Assembly: GCA_035634255.1 (NCBI GenBank)
Contig: DASQDI010000033.1
Coordinates: forward strand, 5,982 to 69,981
DNA length: 64,000 nucleotides
Source of the DNA: DATLMR01 sp035634255
GTDB taxonomy: Bacteria > Acidobacteriota > Blastocatellia > UBA7656
Direction: 5' to 3'
Under the pieces are notes generated by a model. It had not been told where the DNA came from, ran no database searches, and saw nothing but the letters and a program-made list of their open reading frames with translations. How positions within the stretch are numbered: position 1 is the stretch's first letter; every line of letters starts with the position of its first letter. This document shows, in pieces, positions 27,569-35,791 of this stretch. The translations under genes and the position numbers were made by a program.

Positions 27569-28474
27569 ATGCAGACTTTCCCCTTAGAAACTAATATGGC
27601 CGCAGGCCCTCAGCCGACCCGGCAGACTGAAACCGGAATAAGTGTGCATCCGCTTTCGGCCGGCGACGAGGCCGAGGTCTGTGATTTCCTATCCGCCCGG
27701 CCTGTCCACACGGTCTTTATCAGGGGCATGATCAAAGAAAACGGGCTGGTCAATGACCTTAACAGAGGGAAGTTCTACGCTTGTCGTGACGCCGAAGGCC
27801 GGTTGCTGGGAGTCGCCCTGTTAGGCCACGTCACACTGATTGAAACTCACTCCGACGCCGTCTTAAGGGCGTTTGCGAAGTATGCGCGCGGCGGCCCATC
27901 GATATACATGATCCTCGGCGAGCAGGATAAGGCCGAGTGCTTCTGGGACTCGTATTCGGCTGGCGGAGACGAGACGCACACGCAGCACCGGGAGCAGTTG
28001 TTCGTGCAGCAATGCCCGCCACCTCTGTCCGTATCGGTCCCCGAGTTGAGGCTCGCCACGCCCGACGACCTCCGCATCCTTCTACCCTTCTACGGAGAGA
28101 TGCATCAACGTGAGGGCGGGGTGAACCCTCTGGACGTTGACCCCGAAGGTTTCAGGCAGCGGTGGCTGCGTCGCATCGAGCAAGGTCAGGCGTGGGTCTG
28201 GATCGAAGGTGAGAGTTTAATATTCAACGCCGACATCATGCGCGACACGCCCGACTGCATTTACCTGGAAGGCATCCACGTCGCCCCCGAGGCGCGCGGC
28301 AAGGGGCATGGCCTGAGGTGTATGTCGCAGCTAAGTCATACCCTGCTGGCCCGCACCGGATCGCTCTGCCTCCTCTGCGACGACCAGAACGCGGCGGCTA
28401 AGAAGTTCTACCTGAAGGCAGGGTATGAGATGGCGGGGTACTACAAAACCATCTTCATGTCCTGGAAGAACTGA
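27569..28474 (+). CDS. GNAT-family N-acetyltransferase
   Basis: The ATG at 27569 follows a TTG; either could start. The 301-residue product has a C-terminal GNAT domain with the acetyl-CoA loop (VAPEARGKGHG) and the NAAAKKFYLKAGY helix. An N-terminal region of about 150 residues has weaker similarity to a degenerate GNAT fold. Two-part GNATs of this type usually act on small amines or peptides; the substrate is unknown. It lies 20 bp upstream of the HD-GYP gene and may be cotranscribed. Confidence 0.85.
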   Translation: MQTFPLETNMAAGPQPTRQTETGISVHPLSAGDEAEVCDFLSARPVHTVFIRGMIKENGLVNDLNRGKFYACRDAEGRLLGVALLGHVTLIETHSDAVLRAFAKYARGGPSIYMILGEQDKAECFWDSYSAGGDETHTQHREQLFVQQCPPPLSVSVPELRLATPDDLRILLPFYGEMHQREGGVNPLDVDPEGFRQRWLRRIEQGQAWVWIEGESLIFNADIMRDTPDCIYLEGIHVAPEARGKGHGLRCMSQLSHTLLARTGSLCLLCDDQNAAAKKFYLKAGYEMAGYYKTIFMSWKN

Positions 28475-28493
28475 CCGGCCCTTGGGGACACGA

Positions 28494-30533
28494 ATGGGGA
28501 TGGGCGAAAAAGCAACCAGAGAGAGCGTCCGGCGGTGCTACCAGCTGACTGTGACCGCCGCCGGCCTGTCATTGTGCGTGCTCGCGGGCGCAAACATAGC
28601 CTTGCGGTACGAGACGGTAGACCAGCTGGTCGTGCTCGCGCTGATACCGCTGGCCATCTGCGTCGGCGCGTTCCCGCAGAATTTCAAGCTCCCGGTCGGC
28701 CTCGGATTCACCCAGGAGGTCATCACCTTCACCCTGACGGACGCCATAGTCATTATCGTCGCGTGTTGTTACGGGCCTTACCCGGCGATACTGATAGCCG
28801 GCGTAGAGGGCTTCGTGTCGGCGCGGCGCGGCGGCCCTTTGCTTTCGAGCCACCTGTTCTCGTCCGCGATGATGACGCTCAGCGCGGCAGCCGCCTCCGC
28901 CGTTTTGAGCGGCGGGCTTTACTTTATTTTCGACGAAGCCGGACGGGGCGTAAATCAGAGCCTCGCGGCCACCGCCATCTCGATGTTCCTGGCCAGCATC
29001 GCGCACTTCACCGTAAACGCGGTTCTGCTTTCAACGCTCATAGCCCTGCGCCACGGCAGGTCAATCACACGTAGCTGCAAGGATTTTCTTTGGGCCGCCC
29101 CCATGTACCTGCCGACCGGGACCGCGGCCGGGCTGATATACGCCGCGCTTCAGATCGACCTGCTCGTGATGGCAGCCATCGGCGGGCCGTCACTGCTGAC
29201 GATCTTCCTCGCCCACCGCCAGTACCGCGATGGCATAAATAAGCGCATCGCGGTGATGGACAAAGGGCACCGCGAAACGATTGAAGCGCTGGCCGTGGCA
29301 ATCAACGCCAAAGATGAGGTGACGCATGAGCACGTGCTGCGGGTGCAGATTTACGCCGCCGGCGTCGCGCGGATTCTGGGGTGCTCGGACCCCGAGGTCG
29401 AGGCGCTGAAGGCCGGCGCTCTGCTGCACGACATAGGCAAGATCGCCGTGCCGGATTACATTCTCAACAAGCCCGGCAAGCTGACCGCCGCCGAGTTCGA
29501 GAAGATGAAATTTCATACCATCGCGGGGGCGCAAATCCTCGGGCGGGTCGAGTTCCCGTACCCGGTGGTGCCGGTCGTGCGGCATCACCATGAGAGGTGG
29601 GATGGGCAGGGTTACCCCGATGGGCTGACCGGCGAATCCATCCCTTTGACCGCGCGGATACTTTCGGTCGTAGACTGCTTTGACGCCGTGCGCGAGGACA
29701 GGCAATACAGGAAAGGGATGACCCGTGAAGAGGCCATAGAGCTGCTCATACAGGGCAGCGGTAAGCAGTACGACCCGCATGTGGTCGGCACATTTATCGC
29801 GCATCTGGGGGAGTTCGAGGCGGAGATAAAGGCCCACCGCAACGTGCCGGTTCCGACGTTCGGCATCGAAGCCCGCGAGCAGCTTTCCGAGGCCGCCCGC
29901 CAGGTGGCCCCGGCCGCGGGGCTGGCGGAGGAGTTTGAAGAAAACCAGGCCGGTGAGGTTAAGCCGATTCACAGTGAAGTGACAGCGATTTGCGCCCTGG
30001 CCCGGTCGATGATGGGGGCCAACAGCCAGGAGAAAACACTCGCGGCATTCGCGGATAGGTTAGAGGGCTTAGTGCCTTATGACTTGTGCGCGATTACGCT
30101 GATCGTGCCGGAGACCGGTCAAAACGTAGTAGCGCACGCGGCGGGACGACATTCGCAAATGGTCAAGGGTCGAAACATCGCTCTGGGAGAGGGGGTGACC
30201 GGATGGGTCATAGCTAACGGTAAGCCGTATTGCAACACGGACCCGAAGCTGGACCTTCCGGCGCAATTCGCCGACCAGTTTCCCGCGTATCGCACGCTCG
30301 CTGTATTCCCGGTCATTAATGAGAACAGTATCTACGGGGCGGTCACGCTCTACTCGTCCGCACTCGCCGAGTACACGGCGGAGCACCAAAGCCTGATTAA
30401 AGAGGCGGTGGCGCTGATTGCTGCGGCGCTGTCGATCAGGTCTGAAGCCGACGGGGCGTATGTGAGGCCGGTGTTAGACAGTTCTTCAGCGTTACTCGCG
30501 GGGGTAGAGTTAGAGAGTGAGTTGGCACAATAA
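28494..30533 (+). CDS. Membrane HD-GYP c-di-GMP phosphodiesterase with GAF domain
   Basis: The ATG at 28494 has GGGG eight bases upstream. Alternatives lie at 28500 and far upstream inside the GNAT gene. Of 679 residues, the first about 260 form eight or so membrane helices (for example LVVLALIPLAICVGAF), like the MASE sensor domains. The HD-GYP domain follows with HD at 312-313 (LLHDIGKIAVPDYILNKPGKL), KMKFHTIAGAQIL, RHHHERWDGQGYPDGL (GYP intact) and the DCFDAVREDR block. All metal ligands seem kept, so cleavage of c-di-GMP is likely. A GAF domain (LVPYDLCAITL to TAEHQSLIKEAV) forms the C-terminus. Confidence 0.92.
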   Translation: MGMGEKATRESVRRCYQLTVTAAGLSLCVLAGANIALRYETVDQLVVLALIPLAICVGAFPQNFKLPVGLGFTQEVITFTLTDAIVIIVACCYGPYPAILIAGVEGFVSARRGGPLLSSHLFSSAMMTLSAAAASAVLSGGLYFIFDEAGRGVNQSLAATAISMFLASIAHFTVNAVLLSTLIALRHGRSITRSCKDFLWAAPMYLPTGTAAGLIYAALQIDLLVMAAIGGPSLLTIFLAHRQYRDGINKRIAVMDKGHRETIEALAVAINAKDEVTHEHVLRVQIYAAGVARILGCSDPEVEALKAGALLHDIGKIAVPDYILNKPGKLTAAEFEKMKFHTIAGAQILGRVEFPYPVVPVVRHHHERWDGQGYPDGLTGESIPLTARILSVVDCFDAVREDRQYRKGMTREEAIELLIQGSGKQYDPHVVGTFIAHLGEFEAEIKAHRNVPVPTFGIEAREQLSEAARQVAPAAGLAEEFEENQAGEVKPIHSEVTAICALARSMMGANSQEKTLAAFADRLEGLVPYDLCAITLIVPETGQNVVAHAAGRHSQMVKGRNIALGEGVTGWVIANGKPYCNTDPKLDLPAQFADQFPAYRTLAVFPVINENSIYGAVTLYSSALAEYTAEHQSLIKEAVALIAAALSIRSEADGAYVRPVLDSSSALLAGVELESELAQ

Positions 30534-30631
30534 TCCGGGATCACTGTAGCGGCCCGGTCACCGGCGACACCCGCCACGAATCTCAAAGCCATCCTTCATA
30601 AAGACTACTACGCGAGGTTGATCTCGGGGCT

Positions 30632-31378
30632 TTAAGTCCCCTGCGCGAGCGCGTTCTGCGTGTCGCCTTCGAGGCCCATCTCTTCGAGCACTGTGTGGAT
30701 GGCCTCGATCACCTGCGGGTGCGTCAGGTCGCGCGGGCGCGGCAGGTCGACCCACAGCTCGCGGCGTATGCGCGCGGGCCGCTCCGAGAGGACTATCACG
30801 CGGTCGGCGAGCTGCGCGGCCTCCTCGATGTCGTGAGTCACGAGGACCGTCGTGCGCGGCCGCTCCATCAGCATGCGCGCAAGCTCGCGCCTCATCTTCA
30901 GGCGGGTCAGGTAATCGAGCGCGGAGAAAGGCTCGTCAAGCAGCAGTATGTCCGTGTCCCCGGCGAGCGCGCGGGCCATCTCGACGCGCTGGCGCATGCC
31001 GCCCGACAGCTGGTGCGGGTAATGGCCCCCGAATTTTTCCAGCCCTATCAGGCCGAGCATCAGGGCGAGCTGGCGCTCGCGCTCGGCCTCATCTTTTATG
31101 TGGCGCAGCCCGAGCCTGATGTTTTCGGACGTCGTGAGCCACGGGAAGAGGCCTCCGTGCTGGTACATCATGCGCGCGCGGCCCTCGCGCTCTACCGACC
31201 CGGACGAAGGCTTGTCGAACCCCGAGAGCAGGTTGAGCAGGGTCGTCTTGCCGCACCCCGAAGGGCCGACGATGGCCGCGAACTCCCCCCGCTTGATGTC
31301 GAGCGAAAAGCCCGTGAACACCTCGACCGGGCCGAACGACCGCGAGACATTTTCCAGACGCAGAAGATTATCTTTCAT
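30632..31378 (-). CDS. ABC transporter ATPase, SsuB/TauB/NrtD type
   Basis: The ATG at 31378 overlaps the permease stop by 11 bases; a 17-codon upstream extension inside the permease gene is rejected. The 248-residue ATPase has Walker A GPSGCGKTT, the signature LSGGMRQRVEMARAL, Walker B DILLLDEPFSALD and the switch His (VLVTHDIEEA). This subfamily serves nitrate, taurine, alkanesulfonate or thiamine-precursor uptake. A substrate-binding protein, which would tell the ligand, is missing nearby. Confidence 0.92.
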   Translation of the reverse strand: MKDNLLRLENVSRSFGPVEVFTGFSLDIKRGEFAAIVGPSGCGKTTLLNLLSGFDKPSSGSVEREGRARMMYQHGGLFPWLTTSENIRLGLRHIKDEAERERQLALMLGLIGLEKFGGHYPHQLSGGMRQRVEMARALAGDTDILLLDEPFSALDYLTRLKMRRELARMLMERPRTTVLVTHDIEEAAQLADRVIVLSERPARIRRELWVDLPRPRDLTHPQVIEAIHTVLEEMGLEGDTQNALAQGT

Positions 31379-32165
31379 AGCCCCACCGGACGCTCGGTAT
31401 TCTGGTAAGGCGCAACAACAGCTGGTCAATCACCACCCCGATCACTCCTATCACTATCATTCCCACGACCAGCAGGTCCATCCTCAGCCCGTTGCGCGCG
31501 TCCCAGATGGCGAAGCCGAGCCCATCGCGCCCCGCTATCATCTCCGCCGCGACGACCACCACCCAGCTCAGCCCCGCCGTCACCCTCAACGCCGTGATAA
31601 TCTGAGGGGCGATGGCCGGGAGAGTCACCTGAGTCAAAAGCTCCGCGCCCTTAAATCCGTAGTCGTGGGCCACCCGGAAATAGACGGTCGGGATGCTCGC
31701 CACGGCCGCCGCCGTCGCCAGGACGATGGGGAAGAAGGCCGCCATAAATATGAGGAAGATGGCCGGGGCGTCCCCGATCCCGAACCAAAGTATCGCGAAC
31801 GGAATCCACGCGAGGGGCGACAGGTTGCGGAAGAAATTGACCGCGGGCAACAGGGCCGCGCGCGCGCGACTGTGATGCCCGAGCACCAGACCGAGCGGCA
31901 CCCCCAGGGCCGCGGCGAGGGAGAAGCCTATCGCCACGCGGAACAGAGACGCGATCATGTCGTTGAACATGCGCCCGGTCCCGATCTCTTCCGCGAAGCC
32001 ATCCGCGACCGAGAGCGGGGACGGGAAGAGGGACTCGGGGAAGACTCGCAGAAGCGACAGCACGGTCCACACGGCGACCGCGACCGCGAGCACGGCAAAC
32101 GGAAGTAGACGCACTTTTTTCGTCACTTTTTCTTCGATCATGGTGATAGGCAAGTTTACAGGCAT
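31368..32165 (-). CDS. ABC transporter permease, SsuC/TauC type
   Basis: A 265-residue integral membrane protein of the BPD_transp_1 family: a first helix at LLPFAVLAVAVAVWTVLSLL, the SLFRVAIGFSLAAALGVPLGL segment, and the EAA loop (GFKGAELLTQVTLPAIAPQI). The start is uncertain. ATG codons at 32165 and 32141 are both in frame, and neither has a convincing ribosome-binding site. The 32165 start falls next to the repeat element that fills the divergent promoter region. It is the first gene of a permease-ATPase pair. Confidence 0.9.
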   Translation of the reverse strand: MPVNLPITMIEEKVTKKVRLLPFAVLAVAVAVWTVLSLLRVFPESLFPSPLSVADGFAEEIGTGRMFNDMIASLFRVAIGFSLAAALGVPLGLVLGHHSRARAALLPAVNFFRNLSPLAWIPFAILWFGIGDAPAIFLIFMAAFFPIVLATAAAVASIPTVYFRVAHDYGFKGAELLTQVTLPAIAPQIITALRVTAGLSWVVVVAAEMIAGRDGLGFAIWDARNGLRMDLLVVGMIVIGVIGVVIDQLLLRLTRIPSVRWGYER

Positions 32166-32167
32166 CA

Positions 32168-32333
32168 GGGGTCAGTGGCCAGGGTCCGGGGGCCAGTGAT
32201 GCCACCCGAGATTTCGATTCACTCGAAAAAGATTCTGTAAAGAGAATCTGAAATGCTTGTTCCTTAGCCCCTGAATCCTGACTACTGACTCCCGATCCCC
32301 GCCGCTAGCCCTGGCCCCCGGCCACCGACCCCT
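32168..32333. repeat. MITE-like intergenic element, copy B
   Basis: A second, longer copy of the element at 4096-4226. Left end GGGGTCAGTGGCC and right end ACCGACCCCT are inverted relative to each other. The core AGATTC...GAATCT hairpin and AAATGCTTGTTCCTTAG match copy A. It lies between the divergent ssuC-like and CRTAC1 genes, so it holds their promoters or has been inserted among them. Confidence 0.8.
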
Positions 32334-32350
32334 GCTACTTTATTCCCGAA

Positions 32351-35300
32351 ATGTCACGACATTTTATTTCAGCCTTAGCCCTGTTTATGGCCTTCGGCTT
32401 CTCCGCCTGCAACCGGGGCGAGGGGTTGCCGGACAGGTCGTCGGACGAGTATCACAAAGCGGTCACGGCCTTTTACGTCGGCCTCACGGCGATGCAGACC
32501 GGCGAAGACAATCGCTCGGAGGAGAACCTTAAAAAGGTCACGGACCTCGCGCCCGGCGAGCCCGCGGCATGGGCCGACCTCGGGCTGCTGGCCCTGCGCC
32601 AGAAAGAACTGGAGACGGCGGCTGAAAGGCTCGAAAAAGCCCGCGCGCTGGCTCCCGACAGCAGCGACATTTATGTCCTGCTCGGCCTCCTCGAAAGCAA
32701 TCGCGGCAACCTCGCGGCATCAATCGCTCACCTGCGCCGCGCCGCCGAGCTCAGCCCGAAGAACCTGAAAGCGCGCTACTCGCTCGCGCAGGAGACCGAG
32801 CGGCAGGGCGGGGACGACGCCGAGGCCGAGGCCCAGAGGTCATACGAAGATATTCTGAACGCCGAGCCGGACAACCTCGCCGTGCAGCTTGAAGTCACGC
32901 GCCTCGCGGCGAAGCGCGGGGACGCGGAGGCGCTTCGAAGAATGATCGAGCGCCTTGAAGGGCGGGCGGGCGGGTGGCCCCCCGAAGCGCGCGAGCAACT
33001 CTCTGCCCTGAAGGCGGCGGCCTCGGGGCCGAACCCGAGACTGGCCGCGAGCCGCGTGGCCTTCCTCCGCAATGTGCTCGTGCGCGTGCCCGAGTACCGC
33101 CAGAGCCTCGCGGGGGTCAGGTATTCGCCCGAAATCATCGGGGAGCCGATCACGCGATTCCTGCGCCTGCCTTCGCCCGACCCCGAGCCTTCGCTCCCCG
33201 ACGAGGCGCTCGCCTTCAACCCCGAGCAGGCGGTGGCGGACGATTCGGGCAAATGGCAGTGGGCCGGGGCCGTCTGGCTCACGGGCGAAGGCGCGCCGGC
33301 CGTCGTTCGCGCGAACGGGCGCGAGGTGCACGTCGCGGAGAACGCGCTTCCCTTCCCCGGCGGCGCGTCCGCCTCTCCCCCCGGCCCTTTCGGGGTCGCC
33401 GCGCTCGATTTCAACTACGATTTCAGGACGGACCTCGCGCTCGCCGGCGCGGGCGGGTTCAGGCTCTACGAGCAATCATCCGCCGGAAAGTTCGACGACG
33501 TGACCACACGCATGTCGCTTCCGCCGACTGTCACCGGGGCGGCTTACGCGGGCGCGTGGGCCGCGGACATCGATACCGAAGGCGACCTCGACATCGTGCT
33601 CGCGCCGCAGAGCGGGCCTCCCATCATTCTGAGGAATAACGGCGACGGCTCGTTCAAAGAGGAGAGGGCTTTCGAGAAGGTTGCGAATGTCCGAGGCTTC
33701 GCGTGGGCCGACATCGATGGCGACGGAGACCCGGACGCCGCCTTGCACGACGCCGCGGGCATGCTGCACGTATTCACCAACGAGCGCGCGGGCCAGTTCC
33801 TCCCGCGCGTGCTCCCGGAGGGCTTCGACTGGGTCGGGGGGCTGGGCGCGGCCGACGTGAACAATGACGCGGTCGTGGACCTGATCGTGGCTCAAAAGGG
33901 CGCGCTGCGGCGGCTCTCGCGCAAAGACGAAGACGACCGGTGGGAAGTCGGGGAGCTGGCATCCGGGGGCGGCCCCGACGCAGCAATGGCTCCGGGAGCC
34001 ACTTCTGTGTTCGTTGCGGACATGGACAACAACGGCGGGCTCGACCTCGTGAAGGCCGGGCCGGCCGGCACGCTCGTGTGGCTCAGCGACCGGCAGGGGA
34101 ATTTTTCCGAAGTCGCTTCGGTCGGGGGTCGCGCCTTCAGCGTGACGGACGTGACGGGCGACGGCAGGCTCGACCTCGTGGGGGTGTCGAATTCTGAGCA
34201 GGCCACCCGCTTCGTCAACCGGGGCTCGAAGGATTACCACTGGCAGGTCGTGAGGCCGCGCGCGGCCGAATCGACGGGCGACCAGCGCATCAATTCGTTC
34301 GGCGTCGGCGGGGAGATGGAGATCCGCTCGGACCTGCTCTTTCAAAAGCAGACGATCTCGGGCCCGGTCGTCCACTTCGGGCTCGGGGAGAGGGCCGGGG
34401 CCGACCTCGTGCGGATAGTCTGGCCCAACGGCTCCGTGCAGGCGGAGTACGATCTGAAACCGGACCAGGCGGTCCTCGCCGAGCAGAGGCTCAAGGGCTC
34501 ATGCCCGTGGCTCTTCGCCTACGACGGCAGCCGGATGAGCTTCGTCACCGATTTCATATGGCGCTCGCCGCTCGGGCTTCGCATCAACGCGCAGGACACC
34601 GCGAACGTGATGATGACCGAAGACTGGGTGAAGATCCGCGGGGACCAGCTCGCCCCCCGCGACGGCTTCTACGACCTGCGGATCACCGCCGATTTATGGG
34701 AGACTCACTTCTTCGACCTCGTGCAACTCATGGTGGTGGATCACCCCGCCGGCACGGAGGTCCACGTCGATGAGAGGTTCGCCATCCCGCCCCCCCGGAC
34801 GGAAGTCATCCCGACCACTCCGGCGCGGGCGTTCGCGCGCGCGCGGGACGACAGCGGGCAGGACGTGTCGGAGATAGTTCGGGCGCGCGACCAGATATAT
34901 CTCGACACGTTCGGGCGCGGCGCCTACCAGGGGGTGACGCGCGACCATTACGTCGAAGTCGAGCTCGGGCCCGACGTGCCGCCTGAAGGGGTATGGCTCG
35001 TCGCGCACGGGTGGATTCACCCGACCGACAGCTCGATCAACGTCGCGATGGCTCAGGGCAGGCGCGCGGCCCCGCAATCCCTGAGCCTCGAAGTCCCGGA
35101 CGGGGAGGGCGGGTGGGCGGTCGCGCGCCCCGGCCTCGGGTTCCCGGCGGGCAAGACGAAGACCATAATGATCAGCCTCGACGACGTATTCAAGGCGGGC
35201 GCGGAGCGCAGGCTCCGCCTGCGCACGAACATGGAAATCTACTGGGACTCCCTCGGATGGGCCTCCGGGCTCCCGCCCGGTACGGTCAGGGCGGAGCGCG

Positions 35301-35791
35301 TGGACGCGAGCTCGGTCGAGCTCCGTTACCGCGGGTTCAACGTCGCGCGGCGGGCGAACAGGTCATCCCCCGAGCTGCCCGAGTACAGGCTCGCGGGCAC
35401 GGGGCAGGTGTGGAGGGACCTGATCGGCTACTACACCCGTTTCGGGGAGGTGAAGGAGTTGCTCGCGCGGGTGGACGACAGGTACGTTATCATGAACGCG
35501 GGCGACGAGATGGCCTTCCGGTTCCCGGCCCTGCCGCCGCCCCGCGCGGGGTGGGTGCGCGATTACGTGCTGATCGGGGACGGGTGGGTCAAGGACGGGG
35601 ATTACAACACGACCTTTTCCAGGACCGTGCTGCCCTTGCCCTCGCACGACAGGCCCGACTATACTACGCCGCTGAGTCGTCTGGAGGATGATCCGGTCTA
35701 CCGTCGCCACCCTCAGGATTGGCAGGAGTACCACACGCGCTATGTTACGCCCGAGCGCTTTCATAACGCGCTGAGAACAAGGAAGCAGTAA
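32351..35791 (+). CDS. TPR / FG-GAP / ASPIC-UnbV giant lipoprotein
   Basis: A 1146-residue exported lipoprotein (lipobox FGFSAC). Order: three or so TPR units at residues 30-170 (EPAAWADLGLLALRQKELETAAERLEKARAL), an FG-GAP/VCBS propeller at about 350-640 with calcium-type DxDxDGxxD repeats (DIDGDGDPDAAL, DVTGDGRLDLVGV), an ASPIC/UnbV domain at about 640-720 (VVHFGLGERAGADLVRIVWPNG), and a C-terminal region of about 400 residues beginning GSCPWLFAYDG. That last region recurs in the protein at 47153-50791. It overlaps the next gene by one base (TAATG) and so leads the UnbV-UnbU cassette. Role unknown; surface binding or scaffolding is inferred. Confidence 0.88.
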   Translation: MSRHFISALALFMAFGFSACNRGEGLPDRSSDEYHKAVTAFYVGLTAMQTGEDNRSEENLKKVTDLAPGEPAAWADLGLLALRQKELETAAERLEKARALAPDSSDIYVLLGLLESNRGNLAASIAHLRRAAELSPKNLKARYSLAQETERQGGDDAEAEAQRSYEDILNAEPDNLAVQLEVTRLAAKRGDAEALRRMIERLEGRAGGWPPEAREQLSALKAAASGPNPRLAASRVAFLRNVLVRVPEYRQSLAGVRYSPEIIGEPITRFLRLPSPDPEPSLPDEALAFNPEQAVADDSGKWQWAGAVWLTGEGAPAVVRANGREVHVAENALPFPGGASASPPGPFGVAALDFNYDFRTDLALAGAGGFRLYEQSSAGKFDDVTTRMSLPPTVTGAAYAGAWAADIDTEGDLDIVLAPQSGPPIILRNNGDGSFKEERAFEKVANVRGFAWADIDGDGDPDAALHDAAGMLHVFTNERAGQFLPRVLPEGFDWVGGLGAADVNNDAVVDLIVAQKGALRRLSRKDEDDRWEVGELASGGGPDAAMAPGATSVFVADMDNNGGLDLVKAGPAGTLVWLSDRQGNFSEVASVGGRAFSVTDVTGDGRLDLVGVSNSEQATRFVNRGSKDYHWQVVRPRAAESTGDQRINSFGVGGEMEIRSDLLFQKQTISGPVVHFGLGERAGADLVRIVWPNGSVQAEYDLKPDQAVLAEQRLKGSCPWLFAYDGSRMSFVTDFIWRSPLGLRINAQDTANVMMTEDWVKIRGDQLAPRDGFYDLRITADLWETHFFDLVQLMVVDHPAGTEVHVDERFAIPPPRTEVIPTTPARAFARARDDSGQDVSEIVRARDQIYLDTFGRGAYQGVTRDHYVEVELGPDVPPEGVWLVAHGWIHPTDSSINVAMAQGRRAAPQSLSLEVPDGEGGWAVARPGLGFPAGKTKTIMISLDDVFKAGAERRLRLRTNMEIYWDSLGWASGLPPGTVRAERVDASSVELRYRGFNVARRANRSSPELPEYRLAGTGQVWRDLIGYYTRFGEVKELLARVDDRYVIMNAGDEMAFRFPALPPPRAGWVRDYVLIGDGWVKDGDYNTTFSRTVLPLPSHDRPDYTTPLSRLEDDPVYRRHPQDWQEYHTRYVTPERFHNALRTRKQ

